From Gemmatimonadota bacterium (GTDB taxonomy: Bacteria > Gemmatimonadota > Gemmatimonadetes > Gemmatimonadales > GWC2-71-9): a stretch of 64,000 bases of DNA. Position 1 is the first letter of the stretch; each line of letters begins with the position of its first letter. Below the pieces are notes generated by a model, which was not told where the DNA came from, did not search any database, and saw only the letters and a list, made by a program, of their open reading frames with translations. The DNA lies in NCBI GenBank assembly GCA_016713435.1, contig JADJPD010000010.1, positions 1 to 64,000 of the forward strand, in the 5' to 3' direction. Position numbers and translations under genes: made by a program. Shown piece by piece: positions 1-8,500 of the stretch.

Positions 1-1107
1 CTGCAGCACGAGATCGAGGAGCAGGCGGGCTTCGCGGGGGTGGTGGGGCGGAGCCCCGCGCTGCGGGAGGTGCTGCGGCTGGTGCAGCAGGTGGCACCGA
101 GCGAGAGCACGGTGCTGCTGACGGGGGAGACGGGGACGGGCAAGGAACTCATCGCGCGGGCCATCCATGCGGGGAGCCGCCGGGCCGGGCATCCGCTGAT
201 CAAGGTGAACTGCGGCGCCATCACGCCGTCGCTGGTGGAGAGCGAGCTCTTCGGCCACGAGAAGGGGGCGTTCACCGGCGCGCTGCAGCGGCGGCTGGGC
301 CGCTTCGAGCTGGCGGACAAGGGCACGCTGTTCCTGGACGAGGTGGGGGAGCTGGCGCCGGAGACGCAGGTGAAGCTGCTGCGGGTGCTGCAGGAGCGGG
401 AATTCGAGCGGGTGGGCGGGGAACGGCAGGTGCGGGTGGACGTGCGGGTGATCGCGGCCACCGCGACCTGCCGCTCGACGTGGCGGCGGGGCGGTTCCGG
501 GCGGACCTCTACTACCGGCTCAACGTCTTTCCCGGTCCCGGTGCCGCCGCTCCGGGAGCGGCGGGAGGACATCCCAGTGCTGGCGGCGCACTTCGTGGCT
601 CACTTTGCGCGGGCGCTCAACAAGCCGCTCACCGGCCTCAGCCGCGATTCCACCGCGCGCCTGCTGGCGTACGACTGGCCGGGGAACATCCGCGAGCTGC
701 AGAACGTGATCGAGCGCGCCTGCGTGCTGGCCGCCGGGCCGCGGGTGGAACTCGGCCCGATCGCCGGGGGCGCCCGGCCGGCCGGTGCCCCGGCCGCGCC
801 CGCGCCACTCGGCACGCTGGAGGCCGTGGAAGCCGCCCACGTACGTGCCGTGCTCGAGGCCACCGGGTGGCGCATCGAAGGTGCCGGGGGCGCCGCCGAG
901 ATCCTTGGCTTGCGGCCTTCCACGCTGCGTTCCCTCATGCAGCGCCTCGGCGTGCGCGCGCGCTCGCTAGGCCCGTCTCCGCGCCGCGACCGGCAAGACG
1001 CACGACATGGCGCGGGTGGTCGCGGCCGGTCGTGGGAGTCGGCCGCACCCGCCTGTCGGCGTCACCCCCAGGGACCCTCAACTCCGACAATCATCATCAC
1101 CAGGTGA
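1..1107 (+). CDS. Sigma-54-dependent transcriptional activator, 5' truncated, with a compensating frameshift pair
   Basis: This is the C-terminal part of an enhancer-binding protein that uses ATP to open sigma-54 promoters. The frame is open from base 1, so the gene begins outside the window and its sensory domain is not visible. The AAA+ core shows Walker A GETGTGKE, the sigma-54 contact loop GAFTGA, Walker B LFLDEVGE and the sensor II region WPGNIRELQN; a Fis-type helix-turn-helix (AAEILGLRPSTLRSLM) closes the recognisable protein near base 960. Between about 462 and 535 the frame is wrong: the expected AATNRDL...FRADLYYRLN stretch is encoded one frame over (RDLPLDVAAG, FRADLYYRLNVFP). A net loss near 462 and an extra G near 534 restore the frame. 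As read, sensor I is scrambled, so either the sequence is in error or the activator is inactive. Residues after the helix-turn-helix look non-coding, so the true stop may be earlier. Confidence 0.85.
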   Translation: MQHEIEEQAGFAGVVGRSPALREVLRLVQQVAPSESTVLLTGETGTGKELIARAIHAGSRRAGHPLIKVNCGAITPSLVESELFGHEKGAFTGALQRRLGRFELADKGTLFLDEVGELAPETQVKLLRVLQEREFERVGGERQVRVDVRVIAATATCRSTWRRGGSGRTSTTGSTSFPVPVPPLRERREDIPVLAAHFVAHFARALNKPLTGLSRDSTARLLAYDWPGNIRELQNVIERACVLAAGPRVELGPIAGGARPAGAPAAPAPLGTLEAVEAAHVRAVLEATGWRIEGAGGAAEILGLRPSTLRSLMQRLGVRARSLGPSPRRDRQDARHGAGGRGRSWESAAPACRRHPQGPSTPTIIITR

Positions 1108-1181
1108 GCGCCGCGGGACGCGGTGCGGCCGTGGCGCGCCTCCTGCCTGGGGCGGCGGCGACCCTAACGACCGGACCGCCC

Positions 1182-3497
1182 ATGCACCGCTTCAGGATCA
1201 CCACCCGCATCTCGTTGCTCCTTGTGCTGGCCACGCTCTGCTGCCTCGCCATCCTGATGATGATGGAGCGGGACCAGGGCCGGACGGTGCGGGCGTACGA
1301 TGCCCTGCTGGCGCAGGAGGTGGCGGCGCGCGACTCCGCCCGGCAGATGCAGGTGACGTTCAAGACGCAGGTGCAGGAATGGAAGAACCTGCTGCTCCGG
1401 GGCGGGGACGCGGCGCAGTATGCGCGCTACCGCGGGCAGTTCCTGGCGGCGGAGGCTCGGGTGCGGCAACTGGCGGATTCGCTGGAGGCGCACCTGCCGG
1501 CCGGTGCGGCCCGGGAGCTGGTGACCCGCTTCGCGTCGCAGCATGCCACGCTGTCGGCGCGGTATCGTGCGGAGCTCGGGGGCCGGGTGACGCTGTCGCC
1601 GTCGGCGGCCCGGGCGGCGGACGTCGCGGTGCACGGGGTGGACCGGGGGCCGGTGGCCCTGGTGGACTCGGTGGCGGAGCAACTCGGGCGGAACGTGGCG
1701 GCCTCGCAGGCGGAGCTGGCGCGGTCGCTCCGGCGGACCAGCCGGGTGCAGTGGGGCATCACCCTGCTCGTGCTGGTGACGCTTGGCGGGCTCGGGGTCG
1801 GGATCGCGCGGAGCATCACGCGGCCGATCGGGCGGATGGTGCCGGCGCTCGAGGGGCTGGCCGGCGGGGACCTCACCGCCACGCTCGCCGCCCAGGGCCG
1901 GGACGAGCTGGCGGCCATGAGCGACGCGATGAACCGCACAGTGAGCGGCATCCGCACGGCGCTGGGCCAGGAGCGGGTGGACTGGGCGGAGGTGGGGCGG
2001 CAGCGGCTGGAGGTGGAGCGGATCGGGCAGCTGGTGGAGAACGCGCCGCTCAACATCCTGTACGCGCGGCCGGACCTGACCATCGGCTACGTGAACCCGG
2101 CGGGCCGCGCGTCGCTGGCGGCACTCCGCGACCACCTGCGGCTGCCGGCCGGCGAGCTGGTGGGCGCGTCCGCTGAGCTGTTCCACGACGCGGCGACGGT
2201 GCCGCCGCTCGGCGACCCGGCGCGGCTGCCGTGGCGGGGGCGGATCGAGGCGGGGCCGGAAGTGGTGGAGCTGGCGGTGTCGGCCATCCGCACCCAGGCG
2301 GGGGAGTACCTCGGCCCGATGGTGACGTGGGAGGTGATCACGGCGCGGCTCGCGGCGGAGGCGGCGCTCGAGGAGGCGCGTGCGGCGCAGGCGCGGGAGC
2401 AGGAGGCGCGGCGGGAGCAGGAGCGGGTGGAGGAGGAGCGCGCCCGGGAGGCAGCGGCGGCGCGGGAGGCGGAGCAGCGGGCCAAGGCGCGGGAGGAGGC
2501 GGCGCGCGCCGCGGAGCTCGAGGGGAAGGTGGACGCGATCCTCGAGGTGGTGAACGCCGCCGCCGGCGGCGACCTCACCCGGCGGGTGCCGGTGAGCGGC
2601 GAGGATGCGATCGGGCGGCTCGGCAGCGGGCTCGACGGGTTCTTCCGGGACCTGGCGGGGAGCGTGGCCGAGATCGCGCGGGCGGCAGAGGTGGTGGCGG
2701 CGGCCTCGAGCCAGCTCAGCCAGCTTGGCCAGGCGCTGGCCGGTGCCGCGGAGGAGACGAGCGCGCAGACCGGCGTGGTGGGCAGCTCGGCCGGTGAGGT
2801 GAGTCGCGGGGTGCAGACGGTGGCGGCGGGAACGGAGGAACTGAGCGCGTCCATCCGGGAGATCGCGCGGAGCGCCGCGGAGGCGGCGCAGGTGGCGCAG
2901 GTGGCCGTGGGCCGGGCCGACGAGACCAGGCAGGCCATCGGCAAGCTGGCCGCGAGCAGCACCGAGATCGGCGAGGTGGTGAAGCTCATCACGGCCATCG
3001 CGGAGCAGACCAACCTGCTGGCGCTCAACGCCACCATCGAGGCGGCGCGCGCGGGAGACGCGGGGAAGGGCTTCGCGGTGGTGGCCAACGAGGTGAAGGA
3101 CCTGGCCAAGCAGACCGCCACGGCCACCGAGTCCATCGGGCGGACCATCGCGGCGATCCAGGGGGACACCCAGGTGGTGCTCCGGTCCATCGGCGAGATC
3201 GGCACGGTGATCGGGCAGGTGAACCACTCGCAGACCACCATCGCCGGCGCGGTGGAGGAACAGAGCGTGACCACGGCGGAGATGAGCCGCACCGTGGGTG
3301 AGGCGGCGCGAGGGACCGACGAGATCGTCCGGAACCTGGCCGGCGTGGCGGCCGCGGCGGGGCAGACGGCCGACGGCGCGGTGCAGAGCCAGCAGGCGGC
3401 GGGGGAGCTGCTCAAGGTGTCGGGGGAGCTGCAGGCGCTGGTGCAGCGGTTCCGGTATCGGGTGGAGCCGGCGGTGCCTGCGGGGCGTCTCGCGTGA
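1182..3497 (+). CDS. Methyl-accepting chemotaxis protein with PAS domain and two HAMP domains
   Basis: Transmembrane chemoreceptor of 771 residues that should pass a ligand or redox signal to CheA/CheW. In order: TM1 (about 9-28), a periplasmic helical domain (29-187), TM2 (about 190-208), HAMP (209-262), a PAS-like domain starting near 278 (RIGQLVENAPLNILYARPDL), a charged Ala/Glu/Arg coiled coil (387-446), a second HAMP (about 448-500, AAGGDLTRRV) and the signalling hairpin, with tip EQTNLLALNATIEAARAGD at about 607-625. No C-terminal CheR-docking pentapeptide is seen. The ATG at 1182 is chosen because it begins directly before the first membrane helix; the frame is open further upstream but that part is not protein-like. 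The stop overlaps the next gene in a GTGA arrangement, so the CheY-like protein is translationally coupled to it. Confidence 0.93.
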   Translation: MHRFRITTRISLLLVLATLCCLAILMMMERDQGRTVRAYDALLAQEVAARDSARQMQVTFKTQVQEWKNLLLRGGDAAQYARYRGQFLAAEARVRQLADSLEAHLPAGAARELVTRFASQHATLSARYRAELGGRVTLSPSAARAADVAVHGVDRGPVALVDSVAEQLGRNVAASQAELARSLRRTSRVQWGITLLVLVTLGGLGVGIARSITRPIGRMVPALEGLAGGDLTATLAAQGRDELAAMSDAMNRTVSGIRTALGQERVDWAEVGRQRLEVERIGQLVENAPLNILYARPDLTIGYVNPAGRASLAALRDHLRLPAGELVGASAELFHDAATVPPLGDPARLPWRGRIEAGPEVVELAVSAIRTQAGEYLGPMVTWEVITARLAAEAALEEARAAQAREQEARREQERVEEERAREAAAAREAEQRAKAREEAARAAELEGKVDAILEVVNAAAGGDLTRRVPVSGEDAIGRLGSGLDGFFRDLAGSVAEIARAAEVVAAASSQLSQLGQALAGAAEETSAQTGVVGSSAGEVSRGVQTVAAGTEELSASIREIARSAAEAAQVAQVAVGRADETRQAIGKLAASSTEIGEVVKLITAIAEQTNLLALNATIEAARAGDAGKGFAVVANEVKDLAKQTATATESIGRTIAAIQGDTQVVLRSIGEIGTVIGQVNHSQTTIAGAVEEQSVTTAEMSRTVGEAARGTDEIVRNLAGVAAAAGQTADGAVQSQQAAGELLKVSGELQALVQRFRYRVEPAVPAGRLA

Positions 3498-3889
3498 GCC
3501 GGCGGGCGCCGCGCCTGCTGCTGCTCGAGGATGACTGGCGGGTGCGAGAGGCGCTCGTCGCCGGCCTCACCTCGCGCGGGTTCGAGGTGCGGGCGGGAGG
3601 CAACGGGGCCGAGGGGCTGGGGCAACTGCGGCGGGAGGCGGTGGACGGGGTGATCACCGACCTGCTGATGCCCGACTGCGACGGCGTGGAGTTCCTGCTG
3701 GCGCTCCGGCGCGAGTCGCCGGCCGTGCCGGTGGTGGCAATCAGCGGTGGCGGCGTGATGCCGCCCGGGGAGTTGCTCCGGGTGGCCCACCAGCTCGGCG
3801 CCGCGCAGGTGCTGGAGAAGCCGTTCACGCTGCGGATGCTGATGGCAGCACTGGAGCGGGTGGGAGTGGCGGGCCACGCCCACCCGTAG
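3494..3889 (+). CDS. Single-domain response regulator (CheY-like receiver)
   Basis: Receiver domain of 131 residues with no output domain. The acidic pair LLEDDW near the start, the phospho-acceptor Asp in VITDLLMPDCDG, the Ser of AISGG and the Lys of LEKPF form the usual phosphorylation site. It starts with GTG at 3494, overlapping the stop of the preceding chemoreceptor gene (GTGA), so the two are co-translated and the receiver is probably a partner of that receptor, either as a CheY-like output or a phosphate sink. A strong hairpin (4033-4063) follows the operon. Which histidine kinase feeds it is not visible in the window. Confidence 0.9.
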   Translation: MSRRAPRLLLLEDDWRVREALVAGLTSRGFEVRAGGNGAEGLGQLRREAVDGVITDLLMPDCDGVEFLLALRRESPAVPVVAISGGGVMPPGELLRVAHQLGAAQVLEKPFTLRMLMAALERVGVAGHAHP

Positions 3890-4032
3890 GCAGGCGGGGT
3901 GGGAGAGCGCACCGGGGGTCCCGCTTGCGCACCGCGGGGGGCTTTCGGTCGTGTGGAGGTGCGCGGTGCATTCCCCGACTTGACGGGCCGCGCGGCCGGG
4001 CTTGCCCGGTGGATTCCGTCTAAGTCGCGGCC

Positions 4033-4063
4033 AGCGGCCCGCGACCAGACGTCGCGGGCCGCT
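4033..4063 (+). terminator. Hairpin terminator after the chemoreceptor operon
   Basis: Perfect 13-bp stem (AGCGGCCCGCGAC / GTCGCGGGCCGCT) with a CAGAC loop, followed by the T-containing tail CTGCGTTTGTT. It lies 143 bases after the CheY-like gene. Confidence 0.65.
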
Positions 4064-4082
4064 CTGCGTTTGTTGGGTGGGG

Positions 4083-4102
4083 GGGCCGGATGTATCCGGC
4101 CC
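4083..4102 (+). repeat. REP-like palindrome, copy 1
   Basis: GGGCCGGATGTATCCGGCCC, two 9-bp arms around GT, followed by GTACG. The same sequence recurs at 14762 and with one change at 5046. Confidence 0.8.
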
Positions 4103-4212
4103 GTACGAAGATGGGGAGGAGGGGGACGCCGCCGGGTGAGGCGTGGGAAACGACGCGCGGGGCCGGCGGGTTCGCCGGTCCCGCGCTGTTTCCTGCGGGC
4201 TTCGTCCCGGGC

Positions 4213-4232
4213 GGGCCGGCCACGGCCGGCCC
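4213..4232 (+). repeat. REP-like palindrome, variant copy
   Basis: GGGCCGGCCACGGCCGGCCC, same 9+2+9 layout and the same CTACGG tail as the other copies, with the inner bases changed. It lies just after the extended frame of the lipoprotein gene. Confidence 0.6.
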
Positions 4233-4369
4233 CTACGGGGGCGTTGCGGGGGTTAGTGGAACTGGGGGACGCCGGGCTGGATGCCGCAGAGGGCGCCGTC
4301 GTCGGTGACGGAGTTGGTGCCGTCCCAGTAGAACGTCGCCGCGCCGGGGACCACGAGGGGGCTCGCCAG

Positions 4370-4954
4370 TTAGAGGGTCTGGTGGGGGCTGAAGCCCGCG
4401 GCCTGCGCGGCCGTGGTGTCGGTGGAGAAGATGATCCAGACGTGGTCGTTGGCGGGGACCGAGTCGGTGCCGGTGCCCACGATCGCATTGTGGTCGAGGT
4501 CGTGCCAGTCGGTCTCACCGTCGCGGTAGATGTCGTTCTCGTAGGTGGGGCCCACCTGGCAGCTGCCGCCGGCGCTGGCCGACTGGAAGCGGATCACGTC
4601 CGACATGTGGATGGCGATGCAGGGATAGCTGCCGTCGGCCGGGGTGCCGGTGAAGAGGGTGTCGCCCTGCACGAAGTCACGGTAGGTGAGGGTGCTGCCG
4701 TGGTCCACCACCAGCACCGCGTTGCTGCAGTCGGTGTTGTGGGAGATGTAGAGGGCGTACATGCCCACCTCAAGCGAGGTCGGGTCGCCCACCACGACGG
4801 GCGGGGCGGCGGCGGGGCCGTTCACCACGGAGGGCGGCGCCGCGGTGGCGGAGCTCAGGATGGCCAGCGAGATGGTGCTCGGGCCGTTGGTGGTGCTCGT
4901 GCTGCTGCAGGCAGCCAGCGCCGCCAGGGCGGCGAGGGAGACGAGGCGACGCAT
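4370..4954 (-). CDS. Small secreted lipoprotein of unknown function, probably cut short by an in-frame stop
   Basis: A 194-residue protein with a lipoprotein signal: basic start MRR, hydrophobic run and lipobox LAAC with Cys16. The mature part is Thr/Ala/Pro-rich up to about residue 55 and then a compact domain with several Cys and Trp residues; I do not recognise the family. GGAGG precedes the ATG. The stop TAA at 4372-4370 is followed in the same frame by 38 protein-like codons (starting LASPLVVPGAATFYWDG, ending GIQPGVPQFH) before a second TAA at 4255-4253. The reading frame may therefore have carried a longer protein of about 233 residues. Palindromic repeats lie on both sides of the gene. 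Confidence 0.75.
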   Translation of the reverse strand: MRRLVSLAALAALAACSSTSTTNGPSTISLAILSSATAAPPSVVNGPAAAPPVVVGDPTSLEVGMYALYISHNTDCSNAVLVVDHGSTLTYRDFVQGDTLFTGTPADGSYPCIAIHMSDVIRFQSASAGGSCQVGPTYENDIYRDGETDWHDLDHNAIVGTGTDSVPANDHVWIIFSTDTTAAQAAGFSPHQTL

Positions 4955-5045
4955 GAGGACCCCTCCAGGGGGACGGTGGATTTGCCCGAGTATCGGACTC
5001 AGGCAGGGAGGGGTTGAGCGCGAGTGGCGCGCTCGGGATTGAGTA

Positions 5046-5065
5046 GGGCCGGATATATCCGGCCC
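5046..5065 (+). repeat. REP-like palindrome, copy 2
   Basis: GGGCCGGATATATCCGGCCC followed by CCTACGG; differs from the 4083 and 14762 copies only at the loop. It sits between the lipoprotein start and the next minus-strand stop. Confidence 0.8.
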
Positions 5066-5083
5066 CTACGGAACCCGTACGAA

Positions 5084-5431
5084 TCAGGGTTCGGCGAGTT
5101 CGCGGCCGTCGGCGCTGCCGAAGAGGGGGTGCAGGCTCACGGGCAGCCAGCGGGAGGCGATCTGGTGCCAGATCTCCCAGTCCGCGGTGATGCCGCCGCT
5201 CCGGATGGTGCTGAGGAACTCCTCGAGGGAGGAGAAGCTGAACTCGCTGTGTGCGGGGTTCCGCACCTTGATCTCGGCCACGCCTGGTTCTCCAAAGCCG
5301 GGGTTGTCCCGATGGAAAAGCAACTTGCGGACCGCGGCGGCAACTCGTTGCCAGATCAGAGCTTTGGAGCTGGCGGGGTGCCGCCGCCGGGGCGCGAAGT
5401 CGGGCAGGTTGCGGGGCCTATTCCGCGCCAC
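5084..5431 (-). CDS. Small protein with a GYF_2-like domain
   Basis: A 115-residue soluble protein with no signal peptide. Its C-terminal half (about residues 53-105) contains FSSLEEFLSTIRSGGITADW followed by EIWHQ and RWLPVSLHP. This is the pattern of GYF_2/DUF4339 modules (a short beta-alpha unit with SLEEL, G-I-T-x-D and a W-x-P end), which are thought to bind peptides or other proteins. A clearly similar stretch opens the large membrane protein at 53356-55594 (YGSLEEFAAAVRRGEVTPD, EIFHV, RWLDIKSHP). The first 50 residues are basic and of uncertain coding status, so the real start may be further in. It lies downstream of the minus-strand chemoreceptor. Confidence 0.65.
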   Translation of the reverse strand: MARNRPRNLPDFAPRRRHPASSKALIWQRVAAAVRKLLFHRDNPGFGEPGVAEIKVRNPAHSEFSFSSLEEFLSTIRSGGITADWEIWHQIASRWLPVSLHPLFGSADGRELAEP

Positions 5432-5466
5432 CGGGCCGCATCACCCGGGCCGGGGGCCGCGCGTCA

Positions 5467-5586
5467 CTAGAGCAGCGCGGTCCACGACTCGATGATGCGC
5501 GCCTCCTCGCGGCCCGCGGCGTAGCGGAGCGCCACCCCGAACAGCAGGGTCGCGAGCAGCGAGATCAGGACGAGGCGGCGGCCCAT
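5467..5586 (-). CDS. 39-residue single-span membrane peptide overlapping a chemoreceptor gene
   Basis: A short frame beginning ATGGGCCGC at 5586 with a good ribosome binding site (GGGAGG six bases upstream). The product has a basic start (MGRR), one hydrophobic segment (LVLISLLATLLFGVALRYAA) and a short charged tail ending ESWTALL. The first 22 bases overlap, in another frame, the last codons of the chemoreceptor gene (stop at 5565), which suggests translational coupling. I do not recognise a family. It could be a small partner of the receptor or an unrelated membrane peptide; the good start site and hydrophobic pattern support it, but its length makes it uncertain. Confidence 0.5.
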   Translation of the reverse strand: MGRRLVLISLLATLLFGVALRYAAGREEARIIESWTALL

Positions 5587-8500
5587 GCGGCCTCCCGGGT
5601 GAGGGGTCGGGACGCGGCCGCCTGCTCGTAGCGGAAGCGTCCCACGTGCGCCTCCAGCTCGGCGGCCATCTCGGTGAGCGAATCGATGGCCGCCTGGCTC
5701 TCCTGGCTGGCCTGCCGGGAGCGCTCGGCCGCCTCGGCCACGTCGTGGATGACGCCGGCGATCTGCCCCACGCCCGCCGAGGCGCCGTGGATGCCGCGGT
5801 TCATCTCGGCGGTGGTGGCGGTCTGCTCCTCCACGGCGCCGGCAATGGAGGTCTGCAGCGCGCTGATCTTGCCGATGAGCGCGCTGATCTGCGCCAGCGC
5901 CGCCACCGCGCCCTGCGCATCGCCCTGGATGGCGGCCACGCGGGTGCCGATTTCCTCGGTGGCGCGGCCCGTCTCCTTCGCCAGTTCCTTCACCTCGTGC
6001 GCCACCACGGCGAAGCCCTTGCCCGCCTCGCCGGCGCGGGCGGCCTCGATGGTGGCGTTGAGCGCCAGCAGGTTGGTCTGCTGCGCGATGCCGCTGATCA
6101 CCTTGATCACCTTGCCGATCTCGCTGCTCGAGCGATCGAGCCCGGCCACGGTCTGGTCCGCCGAGGCGGCGAGGCGGACGCCGTCCTCGGCCATGCGCGC
6201 GGCGTCGGTGGCGCTGCCGGCGATCTCCTTGATGGAGGCCCCCATCTCCTCCGCGCCCGCGGCAACGGCGGTGACGGTGGTGGAGACGCTGCCGCTCTTC
6301 TCGGCCACGCCGGCCGCCTCGGCGGCGGCGTGCTCGGCGCTCTGGTGCACCACGGCGCCGGCGGCGCGCAGCGCGGTGGCGGCCTGGCCCAGGCGGCCCG
6401 CGGTGGCGGCGATGGCGCGCATGCTGGCGGTGAGGTCGTCGGCCATGCGGTTCACGTCGCCGGCGAGGCGGGCGTGGTCGCCGGCGTAGTGGCCGCGCAT
6501 GCGGCGGGTGAGGTCGTGGTTGGCGACGGCCTCGAGCACCTCGGTGGCCTCGGCGAGGGGGCCGGCGGTGGCGTCGAGCAGGGCGTTGATGCCGGCCACC
6601 AGGGTGCGGAACTCGCCCTGGAAGGCGGCGGCGTCGCCACGGGTGGCCAGGGTGCCGGCGGTGGCCGCGGCGGTGAGGCGACGGACCTCGGCGGTGAGGG
6701 CCGTGATGGTCTGCTGCAGCGCCTGGACCGAGGCGCTCAGGCGGTCGTTGGCGCCGCGGGCGACGACGGCCTCGGAGAAGTCCCCGGCGGCCAGGCGATC
6801 GGCGGCGGCGGCGAGGGTGCGCTCGGCGTCGAGGATGCGCTGGAAGGCGAGGCTCAGGCCATCGTGCGGGCTCCGCGGGGTGATGACCACCTGCAGGTCG
6901 CCGGTGGCGATGCGCTGGGCCGCCTCGGCGAGCGCCTTCTCGGCCGCGACGACGCGGGCCACGGAGACGCTGAGCGAATCGTCGGGGGAGCGGGGGGTGA
7001 CGGTGACGGCGAGGTCGCCCTGAGCCAGGCGGGCCGCGGTGGCGGCCAGCTCGCGCTCGGTGCGGATGATGGCGTTCATGGCGCCGGTCAGGCGGTCGGT
7101 GTCGCTCCGCAGCTCGAGCTCCCGGCTCAGGTCGCCGGCGGCGATGCGGGTGGCGGCGTCGGCCGCGGTGCGCTCGGCGGCGAGGATGGCGGCGGCGGCG
7201 TGGCCCAGGACGTCCTTGTCGCCGCGGGGGGTGACGGTGACGTCGAGGTCGCCGGCGGCGAGGGCCTGCACGGCGTCGGCGAGCTCGCGCTCGGCCTCCA
7301 CGGTGCGGTGGAGGGAGCGGGCCAGGCGGACGATCTCCTCGTCGCCCTGCTCGTGGATCTCCACCGAGAGATCGCCCTCGGCCAGGCGCTCGGCGGCGGT
7401 GGCGAGGTCGTGGATGGGGCGGGCCACGTCGTGCGCGGAGCGGCGCACGATGCGCAGGGTGACGACGAAGAGCCCGCCGCCCGTGGCGAGGAGCCCGAGG
7501 ATGAGCCAGACGAGCGTCCCGCGCGCGGCGCTCCGCGCCTCGGTGAACTCCGCCTCCGGCGCCTCGGCGATGACCACCCAGTCCCACGGCTTGAAGTAGG
7601 TGGCGGCGGCGATCATGGGGATGCCGCCCTCGTCCTTCGGGGCGGTGAAGCGGTGGATGATGACGTCGCCGGCGGGTGCGTGGACGGCGGAGTCCACGAG
7701 GGTGGCGTAGATGGGGGTGCCGTCGGGGTCGGTGATGGCGAGGGCGTCCTGGCCGTTCTGCCGGCCGCCGGGGGAGATGGTGACCTTGCCGCGCTCCTTG
7801 CCGGTGCCGGTGACCACGAGCACGTGCCCGGTGCGGCCGATCTGGGTGCCCTCGATGGAGTGGCGGAGGCTCGGGATGTTCTCCTGCCGCTCGCCCACGA
7901 AGAGCATGCCGATGACCTGGCCCTGGCGGTTGGTGATGGGCTCGTAGACGGTCTGGTACCAGGTGCCGACGACGTTGGCGCGGCCCACGAAGGCCTTCCC
8001 CTGCAGCACCTGGTCGACGACGGGGTTGGGCGCGCCGCCGGCCCCGGTGGCGGGGATGAACGTGCCGATGGCGCGCTTCCCGTCCGCGGTGACGACGGTG
8101 GTGGCGACGCGCAGCATGTCGCCCGCCGGGTTCATGCGCTGGAAGATGGTGTAGTTGCCGCCGAGGAGGCCCATGGCCTCGTCCACGACGGGGGTGAAGC
8201 GGGTGACGTCGGTCTCCTGGCCCAGCCACTGGCCGCCCACCAGCATGGGCGGGAGGCGGACGGGGGTGACGGCGCCGGTCTCCTGGTTCTTCGCCCGCCA
8301 GGCGACGCTGCCGCTCCCGATGCCGAACCCGCCGCGGCGGCGGGCGATGTCGCGGGTGGCGTTGAGGCTGTTGGAGAGCAGGTGCTGCAGCGACTCGTAC
8401 TGGGCCAGCAGCATGGCGTTCACGCCGTGGGTGGTCTGGCCCAGGTGCTCGCGGGTCTCGGTGGCGAGAGTGCCGGTGAGGCGGCTGTCGAGCCGCCACA

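Larger units (their letters stand above)
3890..4252. other. Non-coding spacer with terminator hairpin and two copies of a 20-bp palindrome
   Basis: No credible gene. The spacer holds the terminator-like hairpin at 4033-4063 and two members of the CCGG-rich palindrome family (4083-4102 and 4213-4232). It separates the chemoreceptor operon from the convergent lipoprotein gene. Confidence 0.7.

Noticed and set aside
1164..3227. Long open frames antisense to the chemoreceptor and most other genes
   Set aside because: High GC content removes stop codons from the other frames. These frames are low-complexity Arg/Ala/Gly/Pro/His sequence without domains and lie opposite genes with clear families.
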